A program made the translations under genes and the position numbers. A stretch of 64,000 nucleotides of DNA. Source: Straminergon stramineum. Lineage: Eukaryota > Streptophyta > Bryopsida > Hypnales > Calliergonaceae. The stretch lies in NCBI GenBank assembly GCA_963920665.1, contig OY987270.1, positions 13,046,019 to 13,110,018 on the forward strand, given 5' to 3'. The first letter of the stretch is position 1. Every line of letters starts with the position of its first letter. The notes beneath the pieces were generated by a model. It saw only the letters and a program-made list of their open reading frames with translations. It did not search any database and was not told where the DNA came from. Below, piece after piece: positions 11,538 to 22,217 of the stretch.

Positions 11538-12554
11538 GGATCATTACAAGAAACACCGGTTCTATTTTCCATCACAATTGGAGTGATGTTGTCATCATCT
11601 GCTCTAACTTTGAAGCATTAGTTCAATGAGCATAAAATTTTTATTGGAAATGTCTACCTTGATGATAATAAGATCCTTTATTTTTTTTAATTTAAAAAAA
11701 TAATTTTATATTTAAAATTCAATTTTGTTAATTTGTCACACTTTGAGATTTAGGGGTTTTGTTTTTTGTTTTTTTTAAAACATACGGCCTTCAAGGACCA
11801 CAACAAGGACTAACCTGACACTACCATAGAAAAACATGGACCAATCCCTATGAGCAACAAGTGGAGGAACAAACCCCTTCCCCATGCGAACAAAGCTCTC
11901 ACGGCATGGGGAGCCTCCATGCGAGCAATGTCAGCATAGGGAGTTGAACTGGGAACCTCATGGGTCCCACGGAAGTTCCTCACCTAGCCATCACCCAAGG
12001 TAATTTAGGGTCATTTCAGACCAAAGATTTAGGGGTTTTCACTAGAGTTGGAGTACCCAAGTTGAATGATCTAGAGTTGAGATTTTGATGGTCTATTTCA
12101 CACTAGGTATGCATATGCCTACTAAGTGGCATCTAAAAATTAATATTATATAATATCTTCTAGGTCCATGCAAATAGGGCTCCTTTGTACAAGCACATAT
12201 GAACATTGAAGATAGTTTCAACTTCATTTTTTTGGTAAAAATTGATAACCATCAAGTCCTAACAAATGGCCAATTTTTAGAAGGGGGTTGTTCATGATTT
12301 TCTATTTGTTATTAATTTATACCTCATTATATCTATTTTCCGTGGCCATCAAACTATTTTTCCACATAGTACCATTTTATTACTCAAAAGTAATTCATAG
12401 TACTGGCAACAATACTCTTAGCTAACAATTCTTCTAATTGGAGGCTGTGATTGTTTTGCTACTTAGTACTCATAGCACTTATAGTATTCTAGGTTAGAAA
12501 TCCACACTTTGCCAAAATGCTATAGAAAATGCAAGATATTTCTTGCAATGACCC
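11538..12554. mobile_element. TIR element family A, copy 1
   Basis: The left end GGATCATTACAAGAAACACC and right end GATATTTCTTGCAATGACCC are inverted copies of the family end GGGTCATTGCAAGAAACACC. The element is 1,017 bp and flanked by TATA on both sides (11534-11537, 12555-12558). It has no coding capacity, so it is non-autonomous. The interior shares CACACTTTGAG.TTTAGGG and the TCAACTTCATTTTTTTGGTA phrase with the copies near 27.8 and 28.6 kb. About 11780-12000 is a GC-richer insertion not seen in the other copies. Confidence 0.75.
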
Positions 12555-12774
12555 TATAACTTTTGAATCATGAATTGGATGAATTTGTATATTTCTTTAT
12601 GGCAAATGGACATTCTCATGCAATTATATCCATTATCTTTCACAAAAATTCACAAAAATTACATTTAAAAGTTTATTTTGCTAATATGTCATCCTTTGAG
12701 GTTAGGGATTTTGAGTAATACAAAGCATCCAAAATCAACTAGAGATAAAATTTCATTGGTCTATTATTCTATTT

Positions 12775-14592
12775 GGGTGATTGTGAAAAACACTTGTCCT
12801 ATTTTTTGTCCCCTTGCCCTTGGACAAGTGTTTTTTTTCTCATAACTCTTGCATCTTTTGTCCATTTTTTATGAAATTTGAAGTGAAAGTACATGTGGTA
12901 GTTTCAAATGTTTTGTTATTTTTTGGATTTAAAAAAAATGAATTTACTATTTTTAAACAGATCCCAATTGGGGGTCTACGGTCTACCTTAGCCATTTTGG
13001 AGGTTTTTAGTACTATTGGGTCATTGCAAGAAACACCTACTGTTTTCCGTAGCGTTTTGAAAAACCAGTTTGTATTCAACGCTATAACTTTTGATTTATA
13101 AGCCCAATGCCCAAACCAAAAAACGATGTCATAGAATTCTTAATTTCAATTGTACCCCTTATTTTTCAAAATTAAAAAATATATATTTTATATTTAAAAA
13201 TCAATTTCATTAATATGTCACACTTTCAGGTTTAGGGGTTTTTTATACTAAATACCGGTTCAAATTAATGTTTTTTTGCTGAAATATTTGTGGTATATTT
13301 CTACAGTAGGTAGACATGTCCCTACTAAAGGGTATAAAAAAACATTATTTTATGTCCTCCACATTTGTGCAAAGAGGCCTCCCTTATGAGTGCACTTATA
13401 AACATTAGAAATCTTTTTTACCTCATTTTTTTAACCAAATCTCATCACCATGAATTCGTTTCCAATGTCAAATTTTTAGTCTTTTTGAAAATTTATTTCC
13501 CTATTTTCTACAAATTAAAATGTCCCAATTGAATTTTCTTCACCAGAATTCTATGTCCAAAAAGTTGTCCCAGTAAATGCAATTGGGACATTTTAATTTT
13601 AGAAAATAGGAAAATAAATTTTCAAAAAACTAAAAATTTGACATTGGAAAAGACTTCATAGTGATGAGATTTGATTTTAAAACTGAGGTCAAAACCATTT
13701 CTAATGTTTACAAATGCATGCACAAGGGAGGCCTCTTTGCACAAATGTGGAGGACATAAAATAATGTTTTTTTAGATGCCCTTTGGTAGGCATATGTCTA
13801 CCTACTATAGGAATATACCACAAAAATTTCAACCGAAAATCATTAATTTGAACCAGTATTTTGCATAAAAAAACCCTAAACTTGAAGTGTGACATATTAA
13901 TGAAATTGACATTTAAATATAAAATATTTTTAAAAAATTCGAAAAAATAAGAAATATGATGACAATCAAGTTAACTAGAAATGAATTTTTTATTTTTGGC
14001 ATTGGGTTTAAAATTCATAAGTTATAGGATAGAGATTGTAATAAACAATCTCTAATTGTAATGAGAAAACATGCAAGTGTTTCTTGCAATGACCCTATTT
14101 TTGCCCCCAAAATGAGAATTTGAAGCTCAAGATTAACATACAAGGACTTCTACTAAAGTTACACAATTCCACGATAGATTTTCTAAAAATAGTATATTGT
14201 CCACCTTCCACATGGGCACAAAGTGCACTAACTTTTGCAAGTGTAGAGAACACAAATTTATTTTTTGATTGATGAAAATGGTTGAGAAGGAGCATCTTCA
14301 AGTAAGGAAAAATACATTTTTTTTGGAGAATTTCTTGAATTTTCTTACTATTTAAAAAAAATCAAACATCAAAGTGTCCATTTTCATGGTATTTTCCATC
14401 ACTCTTTGAATGTGCATAACTTTTAGAGATAAATTTTTTTAGGCTTGAAATTTCATACATGTGCTTTTTTGAATGCTTTACAAATTATCCATATTTTTTT
14501 TATTTAAAAATAATGATAATTCCCACAGTCACAATACTCTAATACTAAAGCCATTTTGAGCCAAAATTGCTAAGTGTTTCTTGCAGGGACCC
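12775..14592. mobile_element. TIR element family A, outer copy interrupted by a nested copy
   Basis: The left end GGGTGATTGTGAAAAACACT and right end GTGTTTCTTGCAGGGACCC match the family A termini with several changes. The left 240 bp closely resembles, in inverted orientation, the right part of the copy at 30792-31553 (CATAACTCTTGCATC, TTTTGTCCATTTTTTATG). The nested hairpin element at 13018-14095 interrupts it. Flanking bases do not form a clean duplication, so the outer boundaries are less certain. Confidence 0.5.
13018..14095. mobile_element. Foldback (full-length hairpin) TIR element, family A
   Basis: This 1,078-bp element is almost entirely one inverted repeat with arms of roughly 520 bp. 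The left end GGGTCATTGCAAGAAACACC is matched by GTGTTTCTTGCAATGACCC on the right. Internal phrases also pair: TTTGTGCAAAGAGGCCTCCC with GGGAGGCCTCTTTGCACAAA, and AAAATGTCCCAATTG with CAATTGGGACATTTT. The loop is near 13535-13575. TATT flanks both ends (13014-13017, 14096-14099). It has no ORF. Transcribed through, it would form a long hairpin RNA. Confidence 0.85.
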
Positions 14593-15581
14593 ATAGTTCT
14601 ACAATACACAAGCCTGTTCTGGCGTTCTGCATTAGGTGCATTTAAAAATAAATAAATTTACATCTTCCACATGAGTGGAAACTTGAGAGAATGTGATTTT
14701 TGAAAGTGCCTTCTTATTCGGGTCACCTTTTCACAACGAACACATAATAGATGGTTCATTTGTGAAATTTTCACACATAGCTTAACTTAGTTCCTATTGC
14801 AGCCTCTAGTTTGTACATGAGAGTAGTTGTAATTTATAAACAGAGCTTTTTCATTTTTCATTTTCCACAAAGTGGCAAAGTGGCAATATAAAATGTTACA
14901 GTGGTGCTTCAAATTTCAACATTCATCCACATATTAGATAGCATGTATCACATGTCCATGATTCTATTTCCATCTACAATCTAGAGATTTCATCCAAGAT
15001 TTTTTTTAATTCAAAGTTTTATGGTGAAAAACTTGACAATATGTTGTCAGTTTTTGGACAAATTATTTTTTTCTGGTGCAATTTGGCACCTAGAAGCCCA
15101 AAATAAAAGCCCTGGCTATAAGGCAAGTGTCCATAACTCATTGAACCAAGGTACCTACACCCAACTGTGACACTTTTTAAAAAACAATCCCTGCAAATCC
15201 TTGCCTAAAATCTACAGTATATTTTCTCAACATGAGAACGTAGGTTCCATTTCAGATAATCATATCTGTAGACAATATATCAATACTAGTAAAATTCTGA
15301 GTTTACTCATATACTATCCAATGGAAATAGTCCTAGAGTCAACGTCGTTTAGATGCTATCTCCGTGGATTTGGAGTGTCAAATTATGTTCAAGGGCAAAA
15401 ATCTCTACAGGAGGTGTAACTAACTAAAGATCTAGGCACTGTCTGAAAAATTGTCAATTTCCAGAAATTCTCCCAATTTCAATAATTTGGCGATTTAAAT
15501 GTGATTTTCATCTTTGCTTGCGAGTCAGCATGTAGGTAGCAAGCTAGAAAAGAGCTTGACGGGCATGCATGTTCTCAGCGC
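14593..15581. repeat. AT-rich sequence with inverted partner of the 36.3-36.6 kb repeat
   Basis: About 14745-15335 matches, reversed, 36316-36610. Shared phrases include TTTTAGGCAAGGATT, GCAGGGATTG, TACCTTGGTTCAATGA, GGACACTTGCCT, GGGACTAAGTTA and ATTTTACTAGT. The match is clearly more diverged than the 21.6-24.2/33.7-36.3 arms, so it is an older dispersed repeat or an older layer of the duplication. No gene was found. Confidence 0.6.
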
Positions 15582-15586
15582 ATTAG
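15582..15586. repeat. Target-site duplication ATTAG (left)
   Basis: ATTAG directly precedes the left LTR and is repeated exactly at 21356-21360 after the right LTR. A 5-bp duplication is the normal size for Ty1/copia integration. Confidence 0.95.
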
Positions 15587-15771
15587 TGTTGAAACACAAA
15601 TTGATATCTTCCGACTACAATGTTCTAAACATATTAAGAGAGAGTTAATCGAGAATTTAACCAGTAATATATATGGTAGATTTCAAATGGTCAGTTTGAG
15701 AAACCCTAATCTAGAAGAATGAATATAGCTTTCATCAGAGGATGAAACCCTAATAGTGTTGATTGCCAACA
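15587..15771 (-). repeat. 3' LTR of the copia element
   Basis: The LTR is 185 bp, starts TGTTGAAACAC and ends TTGCCAACA, so TG..CA termini are present on both strands. It is the downstream LTR in the element's sense direction and pairs with 21171-21355. Confidence 0.95.
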
Positions 15772-15780
15772 CCCCCCTCA
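15772..15780 (-). other. Polypurine tract of the copia element
   Basis: Read on the minus strand, TGAGGGGGG lies immediately upstream of the 3' LTR. This is the expected place and composition for the plus-strand DNA primer of a plant copia element. Confidence 0.85.
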
Positions 15781-16299
15781 ATTGAAAGAGAGAACTATTC
15801 GAATTGAATGTGACGTGGAAATGCTTGGGAGGAGAGTGGATTGTGGAGAAGCCCTGGGGATTCAATGGTGCAGGTGAGTGGGTAGCAGAGGGGATCGATG
15901 CGAGAGAGTGCCGAGAGGGTGTTACTTTGAAGCTTGTGTGCATTGTTGGTGTGGACATGGTGTGCACTTGTTGCGCAATTCGCGAATTGGTGCTTTGATG
16001 TGGTCGATTCGCAGGTGATGAGGTAGGCCGACGATGTAAGGTTGAAGGATGAGTGCAAGGGTGCGAAGTTGCGGGGACTTGTTGCAGAGGCTATGGACGT
16101 GGTGATGCAGAGCGAATTGCAGGGGCGAAGGGTACCACGTCACTCGTGGAAGAGGGCTGCACTGAAGCAGAAATTCTATGTTGTTCGAAGAGGTCGAACG
16201 TCCAGTCTGTATTTTTCTTGGGTGGATTGCTCCAAGGAGGTATTGGGGTATAAAGGAGTTGTCCACAAGAGTTTTTGGTCCTTGGAGGAAGCGAAAGAG

Positions 16300-18270
16300 T
16301 ACCTATTCCAGAGTGCAGGTTCCTAGTTTTTTTGTGGTCTAGGGCAGAGATAGGATTGGGGTCGTGTGGATTTGGTTCTAAGTTTTGCAGGCTATGTAGA
16401 CCTAGAGAGGAACGGTGTTGGTGAAATTTCACCTGACCTAAAGGTTTTGTAAGTGCATCTGCTAGCTGTGAGCTAATACTAATATATTGAAGTCTAATTT
16501 CTCCTCCTAAAACTCGCTCACGTATGAAGTGGTAATGGATTTTGATGTGCTTAGAACGGGCATAGAAAACTAGATTGTATGACAACTTGATGGCTCCCTG
16601 GTTATCACAATGGATGGTGATGCTGTCAGTTGGTGGCAGCAAGGTCGGTGGTTCCTATGGCAAGATTTTGGCAGGGGGAGGAGGCTATAATTCGACAAGG
16701 AGGCGATGGAGCCAGACTGCCTTTTGAGCGCCATCACTCAGCGCTCGATACTCAGACTCTGTGGAGGAGTGGGAGACGGTAAGCTGGCGCTTACTCTGCC
16801 AAGTGATGGGTCCACTAGCAAGGGTAAATATGTAAGCTCCCATTGAACGTCTGGTATCTTGACAGGATCCCCAATCAACGTCAGTATAGCTAGATATAGC
16901 GATGGAGGAGTCGTGTTTGTATAGAATTCCATAGTTTAGAGTGCCTTGTAGGTAACAAAGGACGTGTTTCGCAACGTCAAGGTGAGCATGTTGTGGAGCA
17001 GCCATATAACGACTCAATCTATTGACTACATAGGTAAGGTCTAGTCGAGTGATAGTGAGAAATATCAGTTTTCCAATGAGTCGACAGTAGGGAGTGGGAT
17101 CTACGGTAGGGGAGTCCATATCGGTCTTAAGTACCGTGCCTTCAGGAAATGGGGCATGTGAGGGTTTGGAATCCGCCATCCCGAATTCAACAAGAATAGA
17201 CTGGGTGTACTATGTTTGATGTAAGAAGATACTGAGGGCGACTCGTTCAAATGAGATTCCGAGGTAGCGTTTAATGAGGCCCAAATCTGTCATGTCGAAT
17301 TCTGTATGGAGAAATTGTTTTAGCCAGTTGATGAGGGAGTTTGAACTACCAGTGATGAAGAGGTCGTCCACATAGAGAAAAAGGATAAGGGTCTCTCCAT
17401 CGTAGTGCATGTAGTACATGTTGCTGTTAGAGGTGCTTTGGTGCAAACCAATGCGACGAAGAGAGGAGTCAATTCGGTTGTACCATGTTCTTGGACTTTG
17501 CTTCAATCAGTAGAGAGATTTGTGAAGTTTTCATACTAGGTGTTCGCGGCCACAAGAACGAAAACCAAGAGGTTGAGTCATAAATACACATTCTTTGAGA
17601 AGGCCGTGAAGGAAGGCAATGCGAACATCCATGTGATGGATGTCCCATCGTTTGGCAGCGACAAGGGCTATAGCAGTCTGAAGAGTGGCCCATTTGATGA
17701 CTGGGGCAAAGGTGTCGTTGAAGTCAATTCCATAGCGTTGTTCAAATCTTTGGGCAACTAAGCGAGCTTTCTTGATTGGGGGGTGACCATCTATACCCGG
17801 TTTAAGCTTGAATACCCATTTGCAGGTTATAGCCTTGTATCCTGGCGGTAAAGGAACTAGGTCCCCGGTCTGATTTTGCCAAATCGATTGCATTTCCTCT
17901 TGCATGGCCTGACGCCCCCCCGGGTCATCTTTGGCTTGCTTGAATGTGATGGTGGCCTGATCAGGTTCGGTGGGGAATTCCGTAGGAGGTCTGTGAGTGA
18001 TGGAACAGATGTTGAAGTCTTCCATGGATAGGCAGAGAGACATCCGTCCAAGTGAATGTTTTGGCGTCTGGGGCGTTGCGAGCGACGAGGTAGCTGCGGC
18101 GGAGGGTGCACTGGAACAAGGGAACTGGAAAGAGAGAGAGGTTCGGGAACTAGAGGTGTGGTTGGAAGGGGTTCTGGGGCAGCTATAAGGTCTGAAGATG
18201 AAGGTATCGGGGAAGTGGGTGGGTTAGCTATGAGGCATGGGGTGGACGGGTTTGTGGAGGTGGGTTCCAA
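16300..18270 (-). pseudogene. Copia pol: reverse transcriptase and RNase H, broken
   Basis: The fingers/palm region shows WVFKLKPGIDG, KARLVAQRFEQRYGIDFNDTFAPV and HHMDVRIAFLHG at about 17.85-17.55 kb. The catalytic LFLYVDDLFITG follows, with YVDD at 17363-17374. Then come TDLGLIKRYLGI, the SKRQLTVSHSSTESEYRAL connection (about 16.75 kb) and the RNase H end DNQGAIKL and ADALTKPL (about 16.44-16.6 kb). Stops or frameshifts fall near 17.53, 17.51, 17.21, 17.18 and 16.68 kb. In an intact element this polyprotein part copies the RNA genome and removes the RNA strand. About 520 bp between the RNase H end and the PPT show no clear coding content. Confidence 0.9.
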
Positions 18271-18279
18271 AACTTAGAC

Positions 18280-19974
18280 AGGAACTGCAGAGGGTGGTTG
18301 AAACAGTGTGTCGAGAGTGTTGGGTTCATATAGAGGTTCTGTAGTTTCTAGGGTAGGTATGTTAAAACTATGTTCGTTAAATCGAACATCACGACTAATG
18401 ATGATTTTCCTAGTGGGTGGATGGTAACATTGGTAGGCTTTACTGTGTTCGTCATAACCTAGAAGGATAGTGCAAAGGGCCTTGGAATCAAACTTTTGCC
18501 ATTTTGCATCAAGGATATGGTAGTAAGCTAGGCTTCCAATAACTCGTAGATGACTAAGATTGGGCTTAATTCCTGTGAAGGCTTCCTCAGGTGTCTTTAG
18601 CTTTAAGGCTTTGGTGGGACAACGGTTTTGTATACAGTTTATTGTACGGGCAATTTCCTCCCATAATGCTTTGGGAATATGGGTTCCTATAACTACACTA
18701 CAGATGCCTTCTAAGAGGGTGCAGTTTTTTCTTTCTACAACACCATTTTGATGGGGAGAATAACCAGTAGTAAGTTGTCTGTTGATGCCATGGCTCAGAT
18801 AGTAGTCTCGAAATTCATGGGACAGGTATTCTCTACCGTGGTCGCTCCTAAGAGTGCCAATCTTGAGAGTCGGGGATTCTACTAGGGTTCAAAATCGCTT
18901 AAAACAATCTAGAGTCTGAGATTTGTCAGAAAGGAAATAAAGCCAAGTCTTACGAGAAAAATCGTCAATAAAGGTGAGAATATATTTTTTTCCTGACCTG
19001 GAGGTGATCGGTAAGGGTCCACAGAGATCGATGTGAACTAGCTGAAGCTTGCGAGTTGTAGTGGAGGTGCATTTCTTTGGAGTCCGATCGCGTGGTAACA
19101 ATCCAAGCATGCAAGAATTGCATATGTGTTTGATGAGTGGAATGGATGGAACACCAACTGCCAAATTCCTGGATGTCATATGATAGAGTCCCTGATAGTG
19201 TATGTGACCAATCCGCTTGTGCCACAGATGGATCTCTTCGGATGAGGGTCGTGTAGATTGTGGGCAGATGGGGACTTGTGGTGGTGCGGAAACTTCAAAG
19301 TCTGGTACGGTGTGTTGTCTAGAGTTTGGCGCGTGTAGTTGAACTGTTGGTGACGGTTGATGATGTCTTCTAGGGTGGAGTAAACGATCGCCGCGAGAGA
19401 GAGTAGAGGTAGGGTCAAGTTCAGGGGGAGGAGCAGATTCGATGTTGGAGACATGCGCGATGAAGCCAGGTCTTTGAAACTGATTGACTACTCTGTAGAG
19501 ATTATTCCGAGAGTCCCTAATGCCCTTGAGAAATATGTCCTGGGGACTGTCTTTGTCATAGATGGTGCATATATGTGATTCGAAAAGAACTCGATAGCCC
19601 AAATCGGTGAGCTTTCCAACTAACAACAAATTTGTTTTAACACTTGGAACGTAGAGAACATTGTTGATGGTCTTTATTGATCCTGAAATATTAGTAGTGC
19701 TTACAAAACCCTAGCCTGCTATTGTCATTGTCTAACTCCCTGCAATTCTAATGTGTGAGACTCGGCTTGGAGAAACATGCTGAAGTAAGCTAAGGTTGCC
19801 GGTAACGTGAGATGACACTCTGCTATCAAGAAACCAATCTTCTTCAATTGGCGTAGAAATAATGCATGCGTTGATAACTTCTTTAGGATCTGTAGAGTCG
19901 TTATGAAAAGAAGCCAAACAATTTTGAACAGGTGACAACGGAGCATCCTGGAACAGATCTTCTTCGTACTCCAA
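18280..19974 (-). pseudogene. Copia pol: protease and integrase, broken
   Basis: The protease segment reads WFLDSRVSSHVTG at about 19.84 kb, where the family has a DSG active-site triplet, so its catalytic loop is altered. The integrase begins with the GAG-pre-integrase zinc region (HLWHKRIGH, later CNSCMLG). The core follows with HIDLCGP and FIDDFSRKTW and, after a TGA at 18889-18891, RSDHGREYLS and SPHQNGVVERKN, which hold the remaining acidic residues. A proline-rich linker to reverse transcriptase follows. A frameshift separates it from gag. Confidence 0.9.
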
Positions 19975-20969
19975 ATCTTCAGTGTCTGATTTCTGCTAGA
20001 TGAACTTGATTTTGGTGAGGTGTTGTGTTGACGTTGTGTGTTGAGGTTTCCAAGTTGGAGTTGAAGAGCCTTGATACGCTCCTCCAAAGTGATGTGACGA
20101 CAGTCCCGAGCATAGTGGCCCGGCTTCCTGCAATTGTGACAGAAAACTGTTTGTGGCTGTGTGAGGCTTCGGTCGTTTGGGGGGTACCCTTGGCCGCGAG
20201 TGGAACGTCCTCTATTGGACTGTGGCGCAGCAGGATGTGGCCGAGTTGGACCCCTTTCAGTTTTGATCAAGTTAGCTTGTTCGAAGTCATCGCGTTGCTG
20301 GTCTAAAGTCCTGCCTAATTCTTCTTGCAACAATAATCCCTCTAGTTCAGAAAAGATTGGTGTGTGGTCCCTACCTTTCTGAATCTGCTTAAAGGTAGAC
20401 CAACTCTTGGGCAAGCTATTGAGAGTGAGATCAACGAGATCTTCATCTGAAATTTGAATCCTGAGATTTGCTAGTTGAGTAACTAGCAAGTTTATCTCCT
20501 ATAAATGATCTGCTACTGGTTTGTCCTCTATGAGTTTCAAGGAGTAAAATTTCTCCTTGAAAGAGAGACGCCTAGATGAGCTTCTGACATCACACAAGCT
20601 CTTGAGGCGTTGCTAAATGGCCTGTGGTTCTATAAGATGAATCACACTGAGTAGGATCGAGTCTCTTACCATCGAGATTATAATTTGTCCTGCTCGGTAG
20701 CACAGTTCGGTGTCTCATGTTGTATCAGTAGAGACAGGTGCTCTAGTAGTTGTTGCAGTCACAGCAGTCTTGTGTGTTGAGTTTGCAGCATCGGCGGTGG
20801 AGCTTACCGACGTGGTGCCGTCGACGACAGCCTGATCACCGTTTGGTTCAACAAATTTCCAAAGACCCTCCTACATTAAGATCATCTTCACTTTATAGCT
20901 CCAGATGATGTAGTTGGATGGTCATGCCAACTTCATAGTTTCAGGTACGTCCTATACACTTGTATCCAT
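19975..20969 (-). pseudogene. Copia gag with CCHC zinc knuckle, broken
   Basis: The likely start ATG is at 20967-20969, about 190 bp inside the 5' LTR. The frame is hit early by TAG 20952-20954, TGA 20922-20924 and TAG 20871-20873. It then reads a UBN2-type gag core (SLPKSWSTFKQIQ, ELEGLLLQEE), a basic Arg/Pro-rich stretch and a CCHC knuckle CHNCRKPGHYARDC at about 20.10-20.14 kb. An intact gag forms the particle and binds the RNA. All three early stops are single changes from Gln or Trp codons. Confidence 0.88.
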
Positions 20970-21158
20970 GCTATTCTAGAAATCTAAAAAAAAGAGAAAA
21001 GAAACTCTGTGGTTTCGACTCCTTCCTACAGCGCTACCTAAGTGGCGCCTATTACGTATCTCCGAGATCCAAGGGAAGCACTACGACTTCTGAACTTTCT
21101 ACTACCTTGGTGTAATGAGCGATCCTAGCTCAGTGTAACTATTTTGAGAATCAAGTAC

Positions 21159-21170
21159 GCTTTGATACCA
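21159..21170 (-). other. Primer binding site (initiator tRNA-Met type)
   Basis: On the minus strand TGGTATCAAAGC directly follows the 5' LTR. It differs by one base from the common plant copia PBS complementary to the 3' end of initiator tRNA-Met. Confidence 0.85.
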
Positions 21171-21355
21171 TGTTGAAACACAGATCAATATCTTCCGTCT
21201 ACCGTGTTCTAAACATATTAAGAGAGAGTTAACCGAGAATTTAACCAGTAATATATACGGTAGATCTCAAATGGTCAGTTTGAGAAACCCTAATCTAGAA
21301 GAATGAATATAGCTTTCATCAGAGGATGAAACCCTAATAGTGCTGATTGCCAACA
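21171..21355 (-). repeat. 5' LTR of the copia element
   Basis: The LTR is 185 bp with the same TGTTGAAACAC..TTGCCAACA ends as 15587-15771. It is the promoter-bearing LTR in the element's sense direction. Confidence 0.95.
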
Positions 21356-21360
21356 ATTAG
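21356..21360. repeat. Target-site duplication ATTAG (right)
   Basis: Exact match to 15582-15586. Confidence 0.95.
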
Positions 21361-21595
21361 CTCGAAAAGCACCAGACTCATGTAGAGACCATTCACTAGA
21401 AGCCAAGGGACTCTCTCCTATCTACTGGATCGGTCAAACCTGTTCGTTGCTGTTACCTGGACTTTTCTACTCGATCAAGATCTCTGACATTTTGAGGCAT
21501 TCAGGCAACAAGTCGTTTAAGTTACTCTTTCCAACGAACCAACGCAATACGAACACACTCCATTCATTCCCACTCGGTGCTTCTAAGTCCTGTGC
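21361..21595. other. Unique sequence between copia element and inverted arm
   Basis: This 235-bp segment has no counterpart beside the right arm and no coding frame of note. It probably represents original left-flank DNA. Confidence 0.4.
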
Positions 21596-21958
21596 AGGAC
21601 TTGTGCGCTCGAAAGGATGCCAGGAGAATTCTCAAGTCGGACTGTCGGAGCCAGATAATGCTCAGGGAATACTTCAAAAAACAGGCATTTCTGGGGTTTA
21701 ACTCGACGTTCCTGGTACTTGAATTCCAGTTCTCAATCGGCAAGCCTCTACTTCTATGCAACTCCGTCTTTGGTACTTCAAAAAAGTAACGGAACACTTT
21801 CAACCATATTCAATAAAATCACAAGAAATTGGAACTCGTTCAGAAAAAGGTCTGGAACAGAAGATCAGTACCACTCCTGGAGATTATGGGTTGCGGGCAG
21901 ACGTCAAAGTATTGACAGACTATCACCAATTAAGAAAAAATTAAAGTTTCATGAACTC

Positions 21959-21964
21959 TTTATT
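21959..21964 (-). terminator. Poly(A) signal of the left cysteine-repeat gene
   Basis: AATAAA on the minus strand lies about 254 bp after the stop codon. It mirrors 35924-35929. Confidence 0.6.
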
Positions 21965-22217
21965 GCTATATAGATCATAGTGGCCAGCAACAACAGATCG
22001 ATCCTTCGGCTGGTACCACAAGAAAACAATCAAAACGAATCTCTGAAATTCTACTCGCAAATGGAAAGCAGGTAAACACAGCACACAGCATGATAATAAC
22101 TGACAAGCTGGTTCATGATCTACGCTACTTGTCAAGTATCACGAGGGCTCGATTAACCATGGAGAAAAAAAATCTCAATCTCCAACAATCGCTACGGAGT
22201 ACTCCTCAATACGGAGT

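Larger units (their letters stand above)
15587..21355 (-). mobile_element. Ty1/copia LTR retrotransposon, structurally complete, coding-dead
   Basis: This 5,769-bp element is bounded by 185-bp LTRs and a 5-bp ATTAG duplication. It is read on the minus strand in the order LTR, PBS, gag, protease, integrase, reverse transcriptase, RNase H, PPT, LTR. Integrase before reverse transcriptase places it in Ty1/copia. Every coding domain has stops, frameshifts or lost residues, so it cannot move on its own. By eye the two LTRs differ at about 10 of 185 positions, mostly transitions, so the insertion is not recent. It sits 240 bp outside the left arm of the inverted gene duplication. Confidence 0.95.

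Noticed and set aside
16042..16326. Plus-strand 94-codon frame inside the copia element
   Set aside because: It is antisense to the RNase H/post-pol region and carries no recognisable motif.
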